The position numbers and the translations under genes are program-made. The notes below the pieces were generated by a model. The model was given only the letters and a program-made list of their open reading frames with translations. It was not told the origin of the DNA and searched no databases. DNA of 64,000 bases, from positions 1-64,000 of the forward strand of contig CAYMUL010000015.1 of NCBI GenBank assembly GCA_964393605.1, given 5' to 3'. The stretch is from CAYMUL01 sp964393605 (GTDB taxonomy: Bacteria > Bacteroidota > Ignavibacteria > Ignavibacteriales > Ignavibacteriaceae). Shown here piece after piece: positions 25,668 through 35,627 of this stretch (position 1 is the first letter of the stretch; the number at the start of each line of letters is the position of its first letter).

Positions 25668-26516
25668 TTATGGTTGAATTACTTTAAAATAAATTAATGA
25701 TAAGATTACAATTCCGAGCGCGATCCGGTAATAGATGAACAAGAAAGTAGAATTTTTTCTGAGAAATTTCAGAAGAAAATCTATTGCAAGATAACCGCTA
25801 ATTCCTGAAACGACAGTAGCAACTGCGAGAGAAATAATCTCTTCACCGTTAAGATAATTGAGAGATTGGTATAACTCCAACATTCCGCTTGCAAAAATTG
25901 CAGGAATGCTTAATAAAAATGAGAAGCGCGCGGCAGCTTCCCGTTTCAAGCCGGAGAATAACCCACCGGTGATTGTTGTTCCTGAACGCGATGAACCTGG
26001 AATTAATGCGAACGCTTGCGCAATACCGATGATGAGCGCATCAAGAAATGTAACATTTTCAATTTCTTTTTTGAAGCGCGCGGTTTTTTCTGCAAGTGCA
26101 AGAATTACCGCAAGCGCAATCAAACTGCCTGAAATTACATATAAATTTTTTGTGAATGCTCCTTCGATTACATCTTTAAAAGTTAAGCCGACAATTACAA
26201 CCGGTAAAGTTCCGACAATAATCATCCAACCGAGTTTTGATTGAAATGTTTGTTCGCGCAAATTTTTTCGTGCAAATAAATTTTCTTTTAAGAATGAATT
26301 GATGATTTGAATTATATCTTTCCAAAAATAAACAAGGATAGAGACGAGAGTTCCGAGTTGAATCACCGCGATGAATGCAGTCCATTTTTCCGGTTCACTT
26401 TCGGAAATTAATCCCATCAATTTTCCTGCAACTGTTAAATGCCCGGTACTGCTAATCGGAAGAAACTCGGAGATGCCTTGAATGATTCCTAAAATTATTG
26501 CTTCAAATAAATTCAA
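25668..26516 (-). CDS. uppP: Undecaprenyl-diphosphatase
   Basis: This polytopic inner-membrane enzyme recycles the lipid carrier for cell-wall synthesis by removing a phosphate from undecaprenyl diphosphate. The two active-site motifs are GIIQGISEFLPISSTGHL with the catalytic Glu/Ser/His and PGSSRSGTTITGGL with the catalytic arginine. I favour a TTG start at 26516, preceded by GAGG, giving MNLFEAIILG and 282 residues; the longer frame overlaps the upstream gene and is not conserved. Confidence 0.9.
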   Translation of the reverse strand: MNLFEAIILGIIQGISEFLPISSTGHLTVAGKLMGLISESEPEKWTAFIAVIQLGTLVSILVYFWKDIIQIINSFLKENLFARKNLREQTFQSKLGWMIIVGTLPVVIVGLTFKDVIEGAFTKNLYVISGSLIALAVILALAEKTARFKKEIENVTFLDALIIGIAQAFALIPGSSRSGTTITGGLFSGLKREAAARFSFLLSIPAIFASGMLELYQSLNYLNGEEIISLAVATVVSGISGYLAIDFLLKFLRKNSTFLFIYYRIALGIVILSLIYFKVIQP

Positions 26517-26523
26517 TGTTGCC

Positions 26524-27153
26524 TCAAATTGAATAAACGACGCCGAGCTTGATACCAAAGGTTACGGACGATATCTTCAAGGGCGAAGTCGGATTTATAG
26601 ATTGTGAATTATTTTTCGGTTCCCCCAAAGGTGCATAACGAATATCCGCGCCGATGTATGCAAAAGTGTTCGCGCCAATTTTCGTTTGTGCGTCGCTTCT
26701 TAAAAATATATTAATGCCGGTGGTTGTATATGTTTTTGCAATTGTAGTCAAAGGTAAAGTTTCATCGACGGAAAAGAAAGAAGGTCCTGCGCCGCCGCCG
26801 AATTTAAATTTGTATCCTTCCCCTTTTAATAAATAATAACCGGTTAGTGAAGTGAATAAAGTACCGTAAGCAAATTCATATTTGTTGCCGAAGAAATCGT
26901 AAGTGAATGAATTAACTTCGTACTCAAGATTAACGCCGAGTTGATAATTGCTAAATTCGTAACCTACTTCGCCACCGAACTCGACAGCCGAATTGAATGT
27001 TGCAATTTGATTATTTGATGGCGCATAGTTTCCGTTAATGTAATCGCGAACAGCAGGCATCGAAACGAAATTTAAACCCATGCTTGCACGAATATCAATC
27101 TGCGCAAATGTCATCGATGCGAAGAGAAGAATCATCGCAAAATATTTTGTCAT
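26524..27153 (-). CDS. Outer-membrane beta-barrel protein
   Basis: The 209-residue protein has a signal peptide (MTKYFAMILLFASMTFA, cleavage before QIDIRA) and alternating amphipathic strands with aromatic ends such as FGGEVGYEFSNYQLGVNLEYEV-type stretches, KFKFGGGAGPSFF and TFAYIGADIRYAPLG, ending in FGIKLGVVYSI. This is the pattern of a small eight-stranded porin-like barrel. Its start overlaps the upstream flippase-like gene by four bases. Function unknown. Confidence 0.75.
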   Translation of the reverse strand: MTKYFAMILLFASMTFAQIDIRASMGLNFVSMPAVRDYINGNYAPSNNQIATFNSAVEFGGEVGYEFSNYQLGVNLEYEVNSFTYDFFGNKYEFAYGTLFTSLTGYYLLKGEGYKFKFGGGAGPSFFSVDETLPLTTIAKTYTTTGINIFLRSDAQTKIGANTFAYIGADIRYAPLGEPKNNSQSINPTSPLKISSVTFGIKLGVVYSI

Positions 27154-28202
27154 TCGTTGTTCTCCAACTTGAAGAATGAATCGGCTTTTACATTTTTATT
27201 TTTATGACGGAGAAGCAGAACACTAACTGCCGCGCCGAGCAAATGAACAATGTATGCGATACCGTGTGTCAATGTTGCGTACGCAAAACTGATTTCATTA
27301 TTAAATGAATAGAGATTTACTAAAACTGATTTTGTAATTGTATGATAAGAACCAATTCCTCCCGGAGTGGGAATCACAATTCCAATCGCGCTGATGCTCA
27401 TTACAATCCATCCCATCGCAAGTGAAACGGCATGATACTCTTCCATTCCAAGCATCAACAAACCTATGTAAGAATTGAAGCCGTAAATGGACATGATGAT
27501 CGCGCTTAAAAAAATTATCATTACGAATTGTTTCACTGTTTTCAGGATTGAAAAACCTTCAATCAATTTTTCAAAAATTTCTTTCGCTTTCACTCCCCCG
27601 CTTTTTGAAAAGTAGGAAAAGATTTTTATGATGATTGAATAAAATTTCTCTTTCAACTTTATGCTTAAAATAAGGAAAGCGATGATTAGTAAAATTATCA
27701 CCGTGCCGAAATACAAAGCGGTTTTCAACCAAACAAATTCATCGTAAATATTTCCTGTAAAAAGAAACGCGCTGACAACAACCGCCAATCCGAAAAAAAT
27801 TATATCGACAACGCGCTCAACAATCACCGTGCCGAACAATGATGAGCGGGAAATATTTTCGGTATAACCGAGATAAACTGCGCGCGAAACTTCTCCCAAA
27901 CGGGGAATGATGCTGTTCATTCCGTAGCCGACAAAAAGTGCGCCGTACAAATTTGAGATTTTACAATTTTCTTTTATCGGTTCAAGCATAACTTTCCAGC
28001 GTAGCGCGCGAACATAATGACCGAGTAAAATCATGACAAAAAAAAGAAATGACCAACCGAAAGAAATGTTTTGAAGCGAAAGGAGAAATGAATCGAAATC
28101 AACACCGCGAAAAGCGAAGAGGAGAAACGCCAACGCCAGCGCGACTGAAATAACAATGCCGGTCAGTTCTTTAACACTGAATTTGTTTTTAGCGGAGGTC
28201 AA
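27150..28202 (-). CDS. Lysylphosphatidylglycerol synthase-type membrane protein (YbhN/UPF0104 family)
   Basis: The 350-residue integral membrane protein has about eight helices. The signatures are LGHYVRALRWKVMLEP, GYGMNSIIPRLGEVSRAVYL, FGTVIVERVVDI and IPTPGGIGSYHTI, which define the flippase-like domain of MprF and the YbhN family. Members without a synthase domain are thought to move or modify lipids. It lies between lolA and the barrel gene, with overlapping ends. Confidence 0.85.
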   Translation of the reverse strand: MTSAKNKFSVKELTGIVISVALALAFLLFAFRGVDFDSFLLSLQNISFGWSFLFFVMILLGHYVRALRWKVMLEPIKENCKISNLYGALFVGYGMNSIIPRLGEVSRAVYLGYTENISRSSLFGTVIVERVVDIIFFGLAVVVSAFLFTGNIYDEFVWLKTALYFGTVIILLIIAFLILSIKLKEKFYSIIIKIFSYFSKSGGVKAKEIFEKLIEGFSILKTVKQFVMIIFLSAIIMSIYGFNSYIGLLMLGMEEYHAVSLAMGWIVMSISAIGIVIPTPGGIGSYHTITKSVLVNLYSFNNEISFAYATLTHGIAYIVHLLGAAVSVLLLRHKNKNVKADSFFKLENNE

Positions 28203-28785
28203 TAACTTTCGTTCCGTCGTCTCGTGAAATAGAAAACAAATTATCTGAAAGGTTGTTGTTGATTTTGTAATTCTCGAAATTCATCACCAAAAATTGATCG
28301 TCATAATTCGTTACTTCAATTTTGGAAACGAGATATGAATCCGTTACAAACAATTTTACTTGTTTAAAATTCAGCGTAGAATTTTCCGGAACGATTGTAA
28401 TCATCTTCTTCTCCTTCGATTCTTCGATGCGACACTGCTTCGGGTATTCGTTAATGATTGCATCGAGCGAAATCATCGATGGATCGGATTCATCATAATT
28501 GCTGATGATTAACTTTTTCGTTTTATTGTTGAAACTGTAAGTTGTTTTTCCGTCGGTTGTCAAAAGAATATCGCCCAATTCAATTCTTGTTTTCTTCTTT
28601 TGTTTAAAGAAGAACTTTCCCGTTGCAACAATTCTGCCGCCGTTAATTTGCTGAAAGTTGACCGCGAAATCATTAATGGATTTAAATTTTTCTTGAAGTG
28701 ATTTTAATAATTGATCCTGTTGTGAAAACGAAAAGCCGGTTACTAAAAAAAATATTGCAAACGAAACAAAAAATTTTTTCATCAA
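28189..28785 (-). CDS. lolA: Outer-membrane lipoprotein carrier LolA-like protein
   Basis: The 198-residue protein has a signal peptide (MMKKFFVSFAIFFLVTGFSF) and the LolA fold: LKSLQEKFKSINDFAVNFQQ, ATGKFFFKQKKKTRIEL and LLTTDGKTTYSFNNKTKKLI. It should carry lipoproteins across the periplasm. It overlaps ftsK by four bases upstream and the flippase-like gene by 14 bases downstream. Confidence 0.88.
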   Translation of the reverse strand: MMKKFFVSFAIFFLVTGFSFSQQDQLLKSLQEKFKSINDFAVNFQQINGGRIVATGKFFFKQKKKTRIELGDILLTTDGKTTYSFNNKTKKLIISNYDESDPSMISLDAIINEYPKQCRIEESKEKKMITIVPENSTLNFKQVKLFVTDSYLVSKIEVTNYDDQFLVMNFENYKINNNLSDNLFSISRDDGTKVIDLR

Positions 28786-31235
28786 ATATTTCTCAAAATT
28801 GTTTCGAGTTGTTCTTCGTTCTCAACAATGACTTCGCGCGCTTTGCTGCCGTCATTCGGACCGACAATTCCGGCTTCTTCAAGTTGATCTACAATTCGTG
28901 CGGCGCGTGCGTAGCCAAGTTTCAAGCGCCTTTGAAGCAACGACACCGAACCTTGCTGGTGCTTCACAATCACTCTCGCGGCATCTTCAAAAAGAGGATC
29001 GAGATCTTCGAGCAATCCGCCGCCGCCCTGCTTTTTCTTATCGTAAAGTGAAGGGAGATAATACGGTTTCGAATATCCTTTTTGCTCGTGAATGTATTCC
29101 GTTATGCGTTCAACTTCATCTGTTGTGATAAAAGCATTTTGCACACGAATCGGTTTTGGAGTTCCGGTCGGAAGGAAAAGCATATCGCCTCTACCTAAAA
29201 GTTGTTCCGCGCCGTTCATATCGAGAATTGTTCGCGAATCAATTTTGGTTGCAACTTGATAAGCCATTCGCGCACTGAAGTTTGCTTTAATAACTCCCGT
29301 GATTACATTGACCGATGGTCTTTGAGTTGCAAGTACGAGATGAATCCCAACAGCACGCGCGAGTTGAGCGAGACGCGCAATCGGTTCTTCAACTTCTTTT
29401 CCTGCGGTGATCATCAAATCCGCAAGTTCATCAATTATTACAACGATGTAAGGAAGATAATGATGCTTGATTGTCTCTGTATCTTTCGGGCGTTTGTTCG
29501 GATCGGAAACTTTTAAATTATAATCCACAATATTTCTTACGCCTGCTTTCGCAAGTTTGTCGTAACGTTTTTCCATTTCATACTCAACGGATTTTAACAG
29601 TATCACCGCGTTTGTCGGAATGGTTACTATATCTTCATCAAGGTCGGGACAGACTGCAAGAAAATGACTTCGCAGTTTGTTGTAGAATGATAACTCTATT
29701 TTCTTCGGATCAATCATCGCAATTTTTACATCGGCGGGATTTTTTGAGTAGAGCAAACTTGCTATCATCATATTTATGCCGACACTTTTTCCCGAACCGG
29801 TAGAACCGGCGACGAGCAGATGCGGCATCTTCGAAAGATCGGCTACATAAATATCTCCGGCGATAGTTTTACCGAGCGCAAGAGGCAACTCAGCTTTTGA
29901 TGCATGAATTTTTGCGAGAACAGATTTTGCAACAACCTTCGATGGTTCGCTGTTCGGAATTTCTACGCCGATTGCACTCTTCCCCGGAATTGGCGCGATG
30001 ATACGAATTCCTTTTGCCGCAAGTGCGAGTGCGATGTCATGTTCGAGACTTACAATTTTACTAATCTTAACTCCCGGCGCGGGAACAATTTCGTACAATG
30101 TTACAACGGGACCGGGAGTAACGTCAATCTTATCAATCTGAATATCGAACAGTGCAAGTTTTTCTTTCAATCTTTCCGCGTTCAAATTTAATTCTTCTTC
30201 GGCAACGGTATAATTTTCAACCGGAATTTCTTCGAGTAGTTCAAGCGAAGGAGGAGTGTATTTTATTTTTTCTTCCCACGGTTCAGGTTTTTCTTTTTCC
30301 GCTTCTCGATCTGAAACGAGAAGAGGTTCGCCATCTTTGATTACTTTAGGTTTGTTCGCATCTTCGGAATCGCGCACTTCGAGCGGAGGTTTTACAACTT
30401 CCTTTGCCGCTTCATCTTTGCGGATGATTCTGATCTGTGTGTCCTCTTTAAATTCTTCCGTGATTGCTTCAGCATCTTCCGTATCCGGCGGAACGATTGC
30501 ACCATTCTTCTTTGATAATTTTGGTTTCTTCTTTTTTTCTTCGGAAGATTTTTTGTCGCCGGGAATTATTTCTTCCTCTTTTTCATTCTCTTCATCTTCT
30601 TTGGTAAAGAATTGAACTATCGCCGAAAATAATTTTTCTATTTTTATATCGAACGAAATTATGAGAGTAACAACCATTAAAGTGATGAGCAGAAAGAAAG
30701 TACCGATTGCGCCGATGAGCGCGGTGAGAGAGCCGCTGACATAATCTCCGATTGCGCCGCTGATTTCGTAATAGTCGGTGATGAAAGGAATTTTCATCCG
30801 CATTAAACCCAATAACGATGCGGTGAGCAAGCCCATTATCAAAAGGAAGTTGGAAATGTTGAGTAGAAATTTCAGTTCGAATTTTTTGAAGAATGAAATT
30901 CCCCAAAGAAAAATTACTGCAGGAAAAACAATTCCGAAGTAGCCGATTGTAGAGTTGATGACGAAGTCTGAAACATAAACACCGATGATTCCGAGCAGAT
31001 TAGAACTTGCGCTTGACCCGTTTGAAGATTTGCCGAGAGATTTTGTGAGATCGTTCCACTGATAGCTGAGCAAATCTCTATCGATGCGTGAATATGAAAG
31101 TATGCTGAGCGCTATCAACAAAGAAAATACTATGAAAAATATTCCGATGATTTTCTTTTTCTTTTCGATCGAAAGAATAAAATATTCTGAACCGGAATTT
31201 TCGTTCGAGTTATTTTCTTTTTTTGATTTAGCCAA
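28782..31235 (-). CDS. ftsK: DNA translocase FtsK/SpoIIIE
   Basis: The 817-residue protein pumps chromosomal DNA through the division septum. The N-terminal 190 residues hold four membrane helices, then a charged linker (to about 320), then the RecA-like motor with Walker A GSTGSGKSVGINMMI, IVVIIDELADLMITAG (Walker B) and LATQRPSVNVITGVIKANFS. The C-terminal gamma winged-helix (residues 755-817, SVSLLQRRLKLGYARAARIV) reads KOPS-type polarity sites. Length is normal for Bacteroidota homologues. It directly follows comB. Confidence 0.95.
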   Translation of the reverse strand: MAKSKKENNSNENSGSEYFILSIEKKKKIIGIFFIVFSLLIALSILSYSRIDRDLLSYQWNDLTKSLGKSSNGSSASSNLLGIIGVYVSDFVINSTIGYFGIVFPAVIFLWGISFFKKFELKFLLNISNFLLIMGLLTASLLGLMRMKIPFITDYYEISGAIGDYVSGSLTALIGAIGTFFLLITLMVVTLIISFDIKIEKLFSAIVQFFTKEDEENEKEEEIIPGDKKSSEEKKKKPKLSKKNGAIVPPDTEDAEAITEEFKEDTQIRIIRKDEAAKEVVKPPLEVRDSEDANKPKVIKDGEPLLVSDREAEKEKPEPWEEKIKYTPPSLELLEEIPVENYTVAEEELNLNAERLKEKLALFDIQIDKIDVTPGPVVTLYEIVPAPGVKISKIVSLEHDIALALAAKGIRIIAPIPGKSAIGVEIPNSEPSKVVAKSVLAKIHASKAELPLALGKTIAGDIYVADLSKMPHLLVAGSTGSGKSVGINMMIASLLYSKNPADVKIAMIDPKKIELSFYNKLRSHFLAVCPDLDEDIVTIPTNAVILLKSVEYEMEKRYDKLAKAGVRNIVDYNLKVSDPNKRPKDTETIKHHYLPYIVVIIDELADLMITAGKEVEEPIARLAQLARAVGIHLVLATQRPSVNVITGVIKANFSARMAYQVATKIDSRTILDMNGAEQLLGRGDMLFLPTGTPKPIRVQNAFITTDEVERITEYIHEQKGYSKPYYLPSLYDKKKQGGGGLLEDLDPLFEDAARVIVKHQQGSVSLLQRRLKLGYARAARIVDQLEEAGIVGPNDGSKAREVIVENEEQLETILRNI

Positions 31236-31237
31236 AG

Positions 31238-32008
31238 CTATGTTCCGTTGTTAGAATTATTTTCCGAATCGCTTTCACCTTTTGCCACAGAGAAGATTTT
31301 AACTGTTCCGCCGTTAAAAACCGGAACGATATCTGTAATATTTAATTTACTGCAATATGCAATGTCAGCCGCAAAACCATTTTCAACTAAAATTTTTCCG
31401 TGTTCGGATTCCAGCATCATCTTCTTTAAATTTTTGCCGAGAGATTTTGCAAGCGAAACCGATGCGCGCGCAGAATCGGAAAGTTCGACATCCTCTTTCA
31501 AATTCATAATTTCTGTTATCAATTTTCCTGCAAGCACAGTATCCTCTAAACTGAATGCATTGTTTCTTCCGGCGCATAAAACTTCAACAGGTTGATTGTG
31601 CGCAACAAGATGTTTTGCAATCGCTTCCAAATTCAAAAATGAAGCGATGAAAAGTTGTTCGGAAAATTTGGCGCGAACAATCGCTTTCGATCCGTTCGTT
31701 GTGAAAAGTATTATCGCTTTTCCTTCAATCATTTCGCGCGAATATTCGGAGGGAGAATTTCCAAGGTTGAATCCGTCAATCTTTTTTGTGTTGCGCTCTC
31801 CGCCGAGAAGCGTTTGTCCACCGAACATACTGCTGCTTGCTTTCATTGCAAACTCAACGGAACCGACGGGGATAATCTCTTTCGCACCATTCATTAATGC
31901 GGTTACAATCGTACTCGATGCTCGAAGTACATCAATTGCAACGGTTGTTTTGCCCGTGAAATAAAGTTCGTCGTAATTTGCGGGAGAAAGTATTACGTTT
32001 ATCCGCAT
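31238..32008 (-). CDS. comB: 2-phosphosulfolactate phosphatase (ComB family)
   Basis: The 256-residue protein matches the ComB family, which removes phosphate from 2-phosphosulfolactate and needs Mg2+. Family blocks are TVAIDVLRASSTIVTALMNG, ILFTTNGSKAIVRA, VLCAGRNNAFSLEDTVLAGK and a C-terminal AADIAYCSKLNITDIVPVFN. ComB was defined in coenzyme M synthesis but occurs in many bacteria without that pathway; the substrate here is uncertain. It ends two bases from the ftsK start. Confidence 0.88.
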   Translation of the reverse strand: MRINVILSPANYDELYFTGKTTVAIDVLRASSTIVTALMNGAKEIIPVGSVEFAMKASSSMFGGQTLLGGERNTKKIDGFNLGNSPSEYSREMIEGKAIILFTTNGSKAIVRAKFSEQLFIASFLNLEAIAKHLVAHNQPVEVLCAGRNNAFSLEDTVLAGKLITEIMNLKEDVELSDSARASVSLAKSLGKNLKKMMLESEHGKILVENGFAADIAYCSKLNITDIVPVFNGGTVKIFSVAKGESDSENNSNNGT

Positions 32009-32020
32009 TGCTAACCTAAA

Positions 32021-33109
32021 CTATTCCTTCTTTTTAACGAACGGCAGAGAAACAACTTTTGCAGAAATTTCTTTGCCGCGAATATTAATAAATAATTCTT
32101 TACCCTCAACGGATGATTCAGTTTCAACGTAGCCCAATGCAATTGATTTTTCTAAAGTCGGACTTTGTGTTCCGCTCGTAACAACGCCGACAACTTTTCC
32201 TTCGGAAAGAATTTCATAACCTTTGCGGGGAATGATTCTCTCTTCGGAAATCATCGGAGTTAATTTTCTTTTGATGCCTTCTTCTTTTATTTTAAGAAGT
32301 GATTTCTGTCCGATGAAATTTTCTTTTTTCAATTTAGTAATCCAACCAAGTCCCGCTTCAAGCGGATTGGTGGTTTGGTCGATATCGTTTCCGTACAAAC
32401 AGAAACCCATCTCAAGACGCAAAGTATCGCGTGCGCCAAGTCCTATCAGCGCAATTCCGAATTTTTCTCCGGCTGAAAAAATATTACTCCAGATTTGTTC
32501 TGCAAAATTTTCATCGCCTTTAAAATAAATTTCGTAACCGAGTTCACCTGTGTAACCTGTACGTGAAATAATTATCTCTTTTCCTTCGTAATTAATTTTT
32601 GTGAAGTAATAATATTCGAAATCGAGTGTAGTGTTGAATGCAGTCTGTACAACTTCTTTACTATTCGGACCTTGCACCGCGAGCAACGAATAATCATCGC
32701 TTTGGTTTGAAAGTGTTGCATTGAAGTTGTTATTCTTTTCCATCCACTCAAAATCTTTTTCGATATTCGATGCATTTATAACGAGCATGAAATTCTTTTT
32801 ATCGAAACGATAGACGAGAAGATCGTCAATGATTCCTCCATTTTCATAACACATTGCGGAATATTGCACACGTCCGTCAGTCAATTTTGATGCATCGTTG
32901 ACGGTGATGTGTTGAACAAATTTTTCCGCTTCATCTCCCGAAACAAAAACTTCTCCCATGTGGCTAACATCGAAGACGCCGACTGAATTCCGCACGGCTT
33001 TATGTTCGGCAATGATTGATGAATATTGAATCGGCATTTGATAGCCCGCAAACGGAACTAACTTTGCGCCGAGTTTTTCGTGTATGTTATAAAATTTTGT
33101 TTTCTTCAT
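32021..33109 (-). CDS. gcvT: Aminomethyltransferase, glycine cleavage T-protein
   Basis: The 362-residue protein moves the one-carbon unit from the H-protein to tetrahydrofolate in glycine breakdown. Signatures are GAKLVPFAGYQMPIQYSSII, VGVFDVSHMGEVFVSG with the catalytic aspartate region, ISRTGYTGELGYEIYF and GARDTLRLEMGFCLYGNDID. No other gcv gene is nearby, so the rest of the system must lie elsewhere. It sits between comB and the aldolase gene on the same strand. Confidence 0.94.
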   Translation of the reverse strand: MKKTKFYNIHEKLGAKLVPFAGYQMPIQYSSIIAEHKAVRNSVGVFDVSHMGEVFVSGDEAEKFVQHITVNDASKLTDGRVQYSAMCYENGGIIDDLLVYRFDKKNFMLVINASNIEKDFEWMEKNNNFNATLSNQSDDYSLLAVQGPNSKEVVQTAFNTTLDFEYYYFTKINYEGKEIIISRTGYTGELGYEIYFKGDENFAEQIWSNIFSAGEKFGIALIGLGARDTLRLEMGFCLYGNDIDQTTNPLEAGLGWITKLKKENFIGQKSLLKIKEEGIKRKLTPMISEERIIPRKGYEILSEGKVVGVVTSGTQSPTLEKSIALGYVETESSVEGKELFINIRGKEISAKVVSLPFVKKKE

Positions 33110-33119
33110 TTGTGCGATT

Positions 33120-33764
33120 TTATTTTTTTGATTTGTTCCAATCGTTCAGAAAAGTTTCCAAACCAATTGTAGTTAACGGATGATTATACAATTTTTCGAT
33201 AACGCCGAAAGGGATAGTGCAAACATCTGCGCCGATTAAACATGCTTCCACAAAGTGCAACGGATGACGAATACTTGCAACAAGCACTTCGGTTGAGTAT
33301 GCATAGTTTCTGTAGATTGTAACTATTTGCTCAATCAACTCCATGCCGTTTGTGCTTATGTCGTCAAGTCTTCCGACGAAAGGACTGATGTATGTTGCAC
33401 CGGCTTTTGCGGCGAGCAATGCCTGCGAAGGAGAGAAGCAGAGAGTAACGTTTGTTTTAATTCCTAAATCGGAAAAAGTTTTAACGGCTTTTAAACCCTC
33501 TTTTATTAGAGGAACTTTTATTACAATATTTTTGTGAATTGCGGCGAGTTCTTTTCCTTCTTTGACGATTCCTTCGTAGTCGGTTGAAATTACTTCGGCG
33601 CTAACCGGTCCATCAACTATCGCAAGAATTTCGTCGAGGAGTTTTCTAAAATCTTTTCCCTCTTTAGCAACGAGAGAAGGATTAGTAGTTACGCCATCGA
33701 GCAAACCCATTGCCGCGGCTTCCTTTATTTCGCTGATCTTTGCTGTGTCAATAAATATTTTCAC
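33120..33764 (-). CDS. fsa: Transaldolase-like fructose-6-phosphate aldolase
   Basis: The 214-residue protein belongs to the short transaldolase / FSA group. Marks are MKIFIDTAKISEIKEAA, GVTTNPSLVAKEGKDF, the Schiff-base lysine in NIVIKVPLIKEGLKAV, TLCFSPSQALLAAKAGA and SPFVGRLDDIS. Members either split fructose 6-phosphate or act as true transaldolases in the pentose phosphate pathway; the choice cannot be made by eye. It is followed by gcvT. Confidence 0.9.
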   Translation of the reverse strand: MKIFIDTAKISEIKEAAAMGLLDGVTTNPSLVAKEGKDFRKLLDEILAIVDGPVSAEVISTDYEGIVKEGKELAAIHKNIVIKVPLIKEGLKAVKTFSDLGIKTNVTLCFSPSQALLAAKAGATYISPFVGRLDDISTNGMELIEQIVTIYRNYAYSTEVLVASIRHPLHFVEACLIGADVCTIPFGVIEKLYNHPLTTIGLETFLNDWNKSKK

Positions 33765-33825
33765 TATTACCTCTGTTAAATAAAAAAAATTTTTGCGAGA
33801 AAGAAAATCTCACTTCATCACAAAA

Positions 33826-35391
33826 CTAAGATAAAAATTCCTGCGTAATATCTCGATTTTCTTTTTTGTTATAAAATCTAAAATCGGAGATATTTAATGT
33901 TTGATCTTCAACCATGTGAATGCGAAGAAAATATTTGAATTGCATTTTAGTTAATTCACGGATTCTTCCCTGCTTCAATTTTTCTGCGATGCTCGGATTA
34001 ACTTTTAGCAACAACGTTTTTCTTTTTGAATGAAGCGTATATCTCTTCAACCATTCTTCAATATCGTAAAGTATGTGAGTCTTCTTCACAATAATGCCTG
34101 TACCCTGGCAGTGCGGGCACGCTTCGGAAAGCGCTTGAACAATATTTTGCCCGACTCTCTGCCTCGTAATTTCAATTAAACCGAAATCGGACATCGGCAG
34201 CAGTGCAACTTTTGCCCGGTCTCTTCTAAATTCTTTTCGCAATTCGTCGTAGATTTTTTTCTTATTCTTTTCATCTTCGAGATCGATAAAATCAACGACA
34301 ACAAGCCCGCCGATATCTCTTAATCTAAGTTGAAGCGCAATTTCGCGAGCGGCTTCCAAATCGGTTCGGAGTGAATTCATTTCCTGATCTTTATTAGCGG
34401 CATACTTTCCGCTGTTCACATCGATTACAAACATAGCTTCGGTGTGTTCGATAATTAAATATCCACCGCTTTTTAAGAAAACTTTTCTATCGAACAGAGA
34501 TTTAATTCTTTCCTCAATTTTAAAGTAATCAAAAATGGAGCCGTTGGATTTGAACAGTTCAACTTTAGCGGCGGCTTGCGGTTGAACAACACTCAAATAT
34601 TCTTTCACCTGTTTAAAAAGTTTTTTGTTATCGATTGTAACACGCGATACTTCGTTTGTTAATCTGTCTCTGACAACACTCATCGTTCTGCCAACATCTT
34701 GATATACAAGCTCAGGTGGTTTTGCAGATTTAACCGACTCTTGAATATCTTCCCATGTTTTTAAGAGTATGCGCAAATCTTCGGTGAGTGAAGATTCAGG
34801 TTGATTGCGCGCCACAGTTCGTAATATCAATCCATAATTTTTTGGAATGATGGAACGAGAGATTTGTCGTAATCTTTTTCTTTCTTTGAAGTCATTAATT
34901 TTTTTCGAGATGCCAATACTGTTATCGTAAGGAAGAAGGACACAAAATCTTCCAGGAATAGAAATAGAAGAAGTAACGCGCACACCTTTATTTTTTACGG
35001 GCTCTTTTGTAATCTGTACAAGAATTTCCTGCCCCTTTTGTAGCTTAGGAATTCCGTTGATAAGTTCGTATTGATTTTTTTTCGGGTGTCCGTTAGAATC
35101 TTCATCGGCATCGGCGTCGGAATCATCGGCTTCTTCGCCAATCATTGCTTGCAAATCCTGTGTTCTGTCTCCAATATCGGAGAAGTGAAGAAACCCGTCA
35201 TGCTTCATACCGATATCGATGAAAGCGGCTTTTATGCCGGGCAATACCCGTGCAACTCTGCCGAGATAAATATCCCCCACCATTTTACGGTTTTCGGAAT
35301 AGTCAACAAAGAAGTCGACTAAAAAACCGTCTTCTACAATTGCAATTCGAGTCTGATTGACCGAGGAGTTTATAATAATTTCTTTGTTCAT
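33826..35391 (-). CDS. rng: Ribonuclease G/E family endoribonuclease
   Basis: The 521-residue protein is the catalytic-core-only form (RNase G), which processes rRNA and decays mRNA. It has an S1 domain near the start (GDIYLGRVARVLPGIKAAFI), catalytic aspartates in MFVIDVNSGKY and VVVDFIDLEDE, and the zinc-link CPHCQGTG that joins subunits. A Lys/Asp-rich insert lies in the S1 domain (EADDSDADADEDS). The ATG at 35391 gives MNKEIIINSS; the frame upstream carries no similarity. No C-terminal RNase E scaffold is present. It is next to pnp, a plausible degradosome partner. Confidence 0.93.
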   Translation of the reverse strand: MNKEIIINSSVNQTRIAIVEDGFLVDFFVDYSENRKMVGDIYLGRVARVLPGIKAAFIDIGMKHDGFLHFSDIGDRTQDLQAMIGEEADDSDADADEDSNGHPKKNQYELINGIPKLQKGQEILVQITKEPVKNKGVRVTSSISIPGRFCVLLPYDNSIGISKKINDFKERKRLRQISRSIIPKNYGLILRTVARNQPESSLTEDLRILLKTWEDIQESVKSAKPPELVYQDVGRTMSVVRDRLTNEVSRVTIDNKKLFKQVKEYLSVVQPQAAAKVELFKSNGSIFDYFKIEERIKSLFDRKVFLKSGGYLIIEHTEAMFVIDVNSGKYAANKDQEMNSLRTDLEAAREIALQLRLRDIGGLVVVDFIDLEDEKNKKKIYDELRKEFRRDRAKVALLPMSDFGLIEITRQRVGQNIVQALSEACPHCQGTGIIVKKTHILYDIEEWLKRYTLHSKRKTLLLKVNPSIAEKLKQGRIRELTKMQFKYFLRIHMVEDQTLNISDFRFYNKKENRDITQEFLS

Positions 35392-35627
35392 ATTGAACCA
35401 AACTTTTTTTAGAATTAACAACGGCGAAGCGAGGGAAGGCACAGCCCAATAAAGCAATAAATAAGAATGATAAAATCAAAATCAATTGTTCGCTGTTTTG
35501 CAACAAGCTCTCCGTTGTTTGTGAATCTTAAATTTTTGAATTAATAAATAGTAACCGATCATTCAAAAAAATGATGAATGACCGGCGTACAAAATTTTCT
35601 TCTCAAAATTTGAGAAGTGTCGATAAA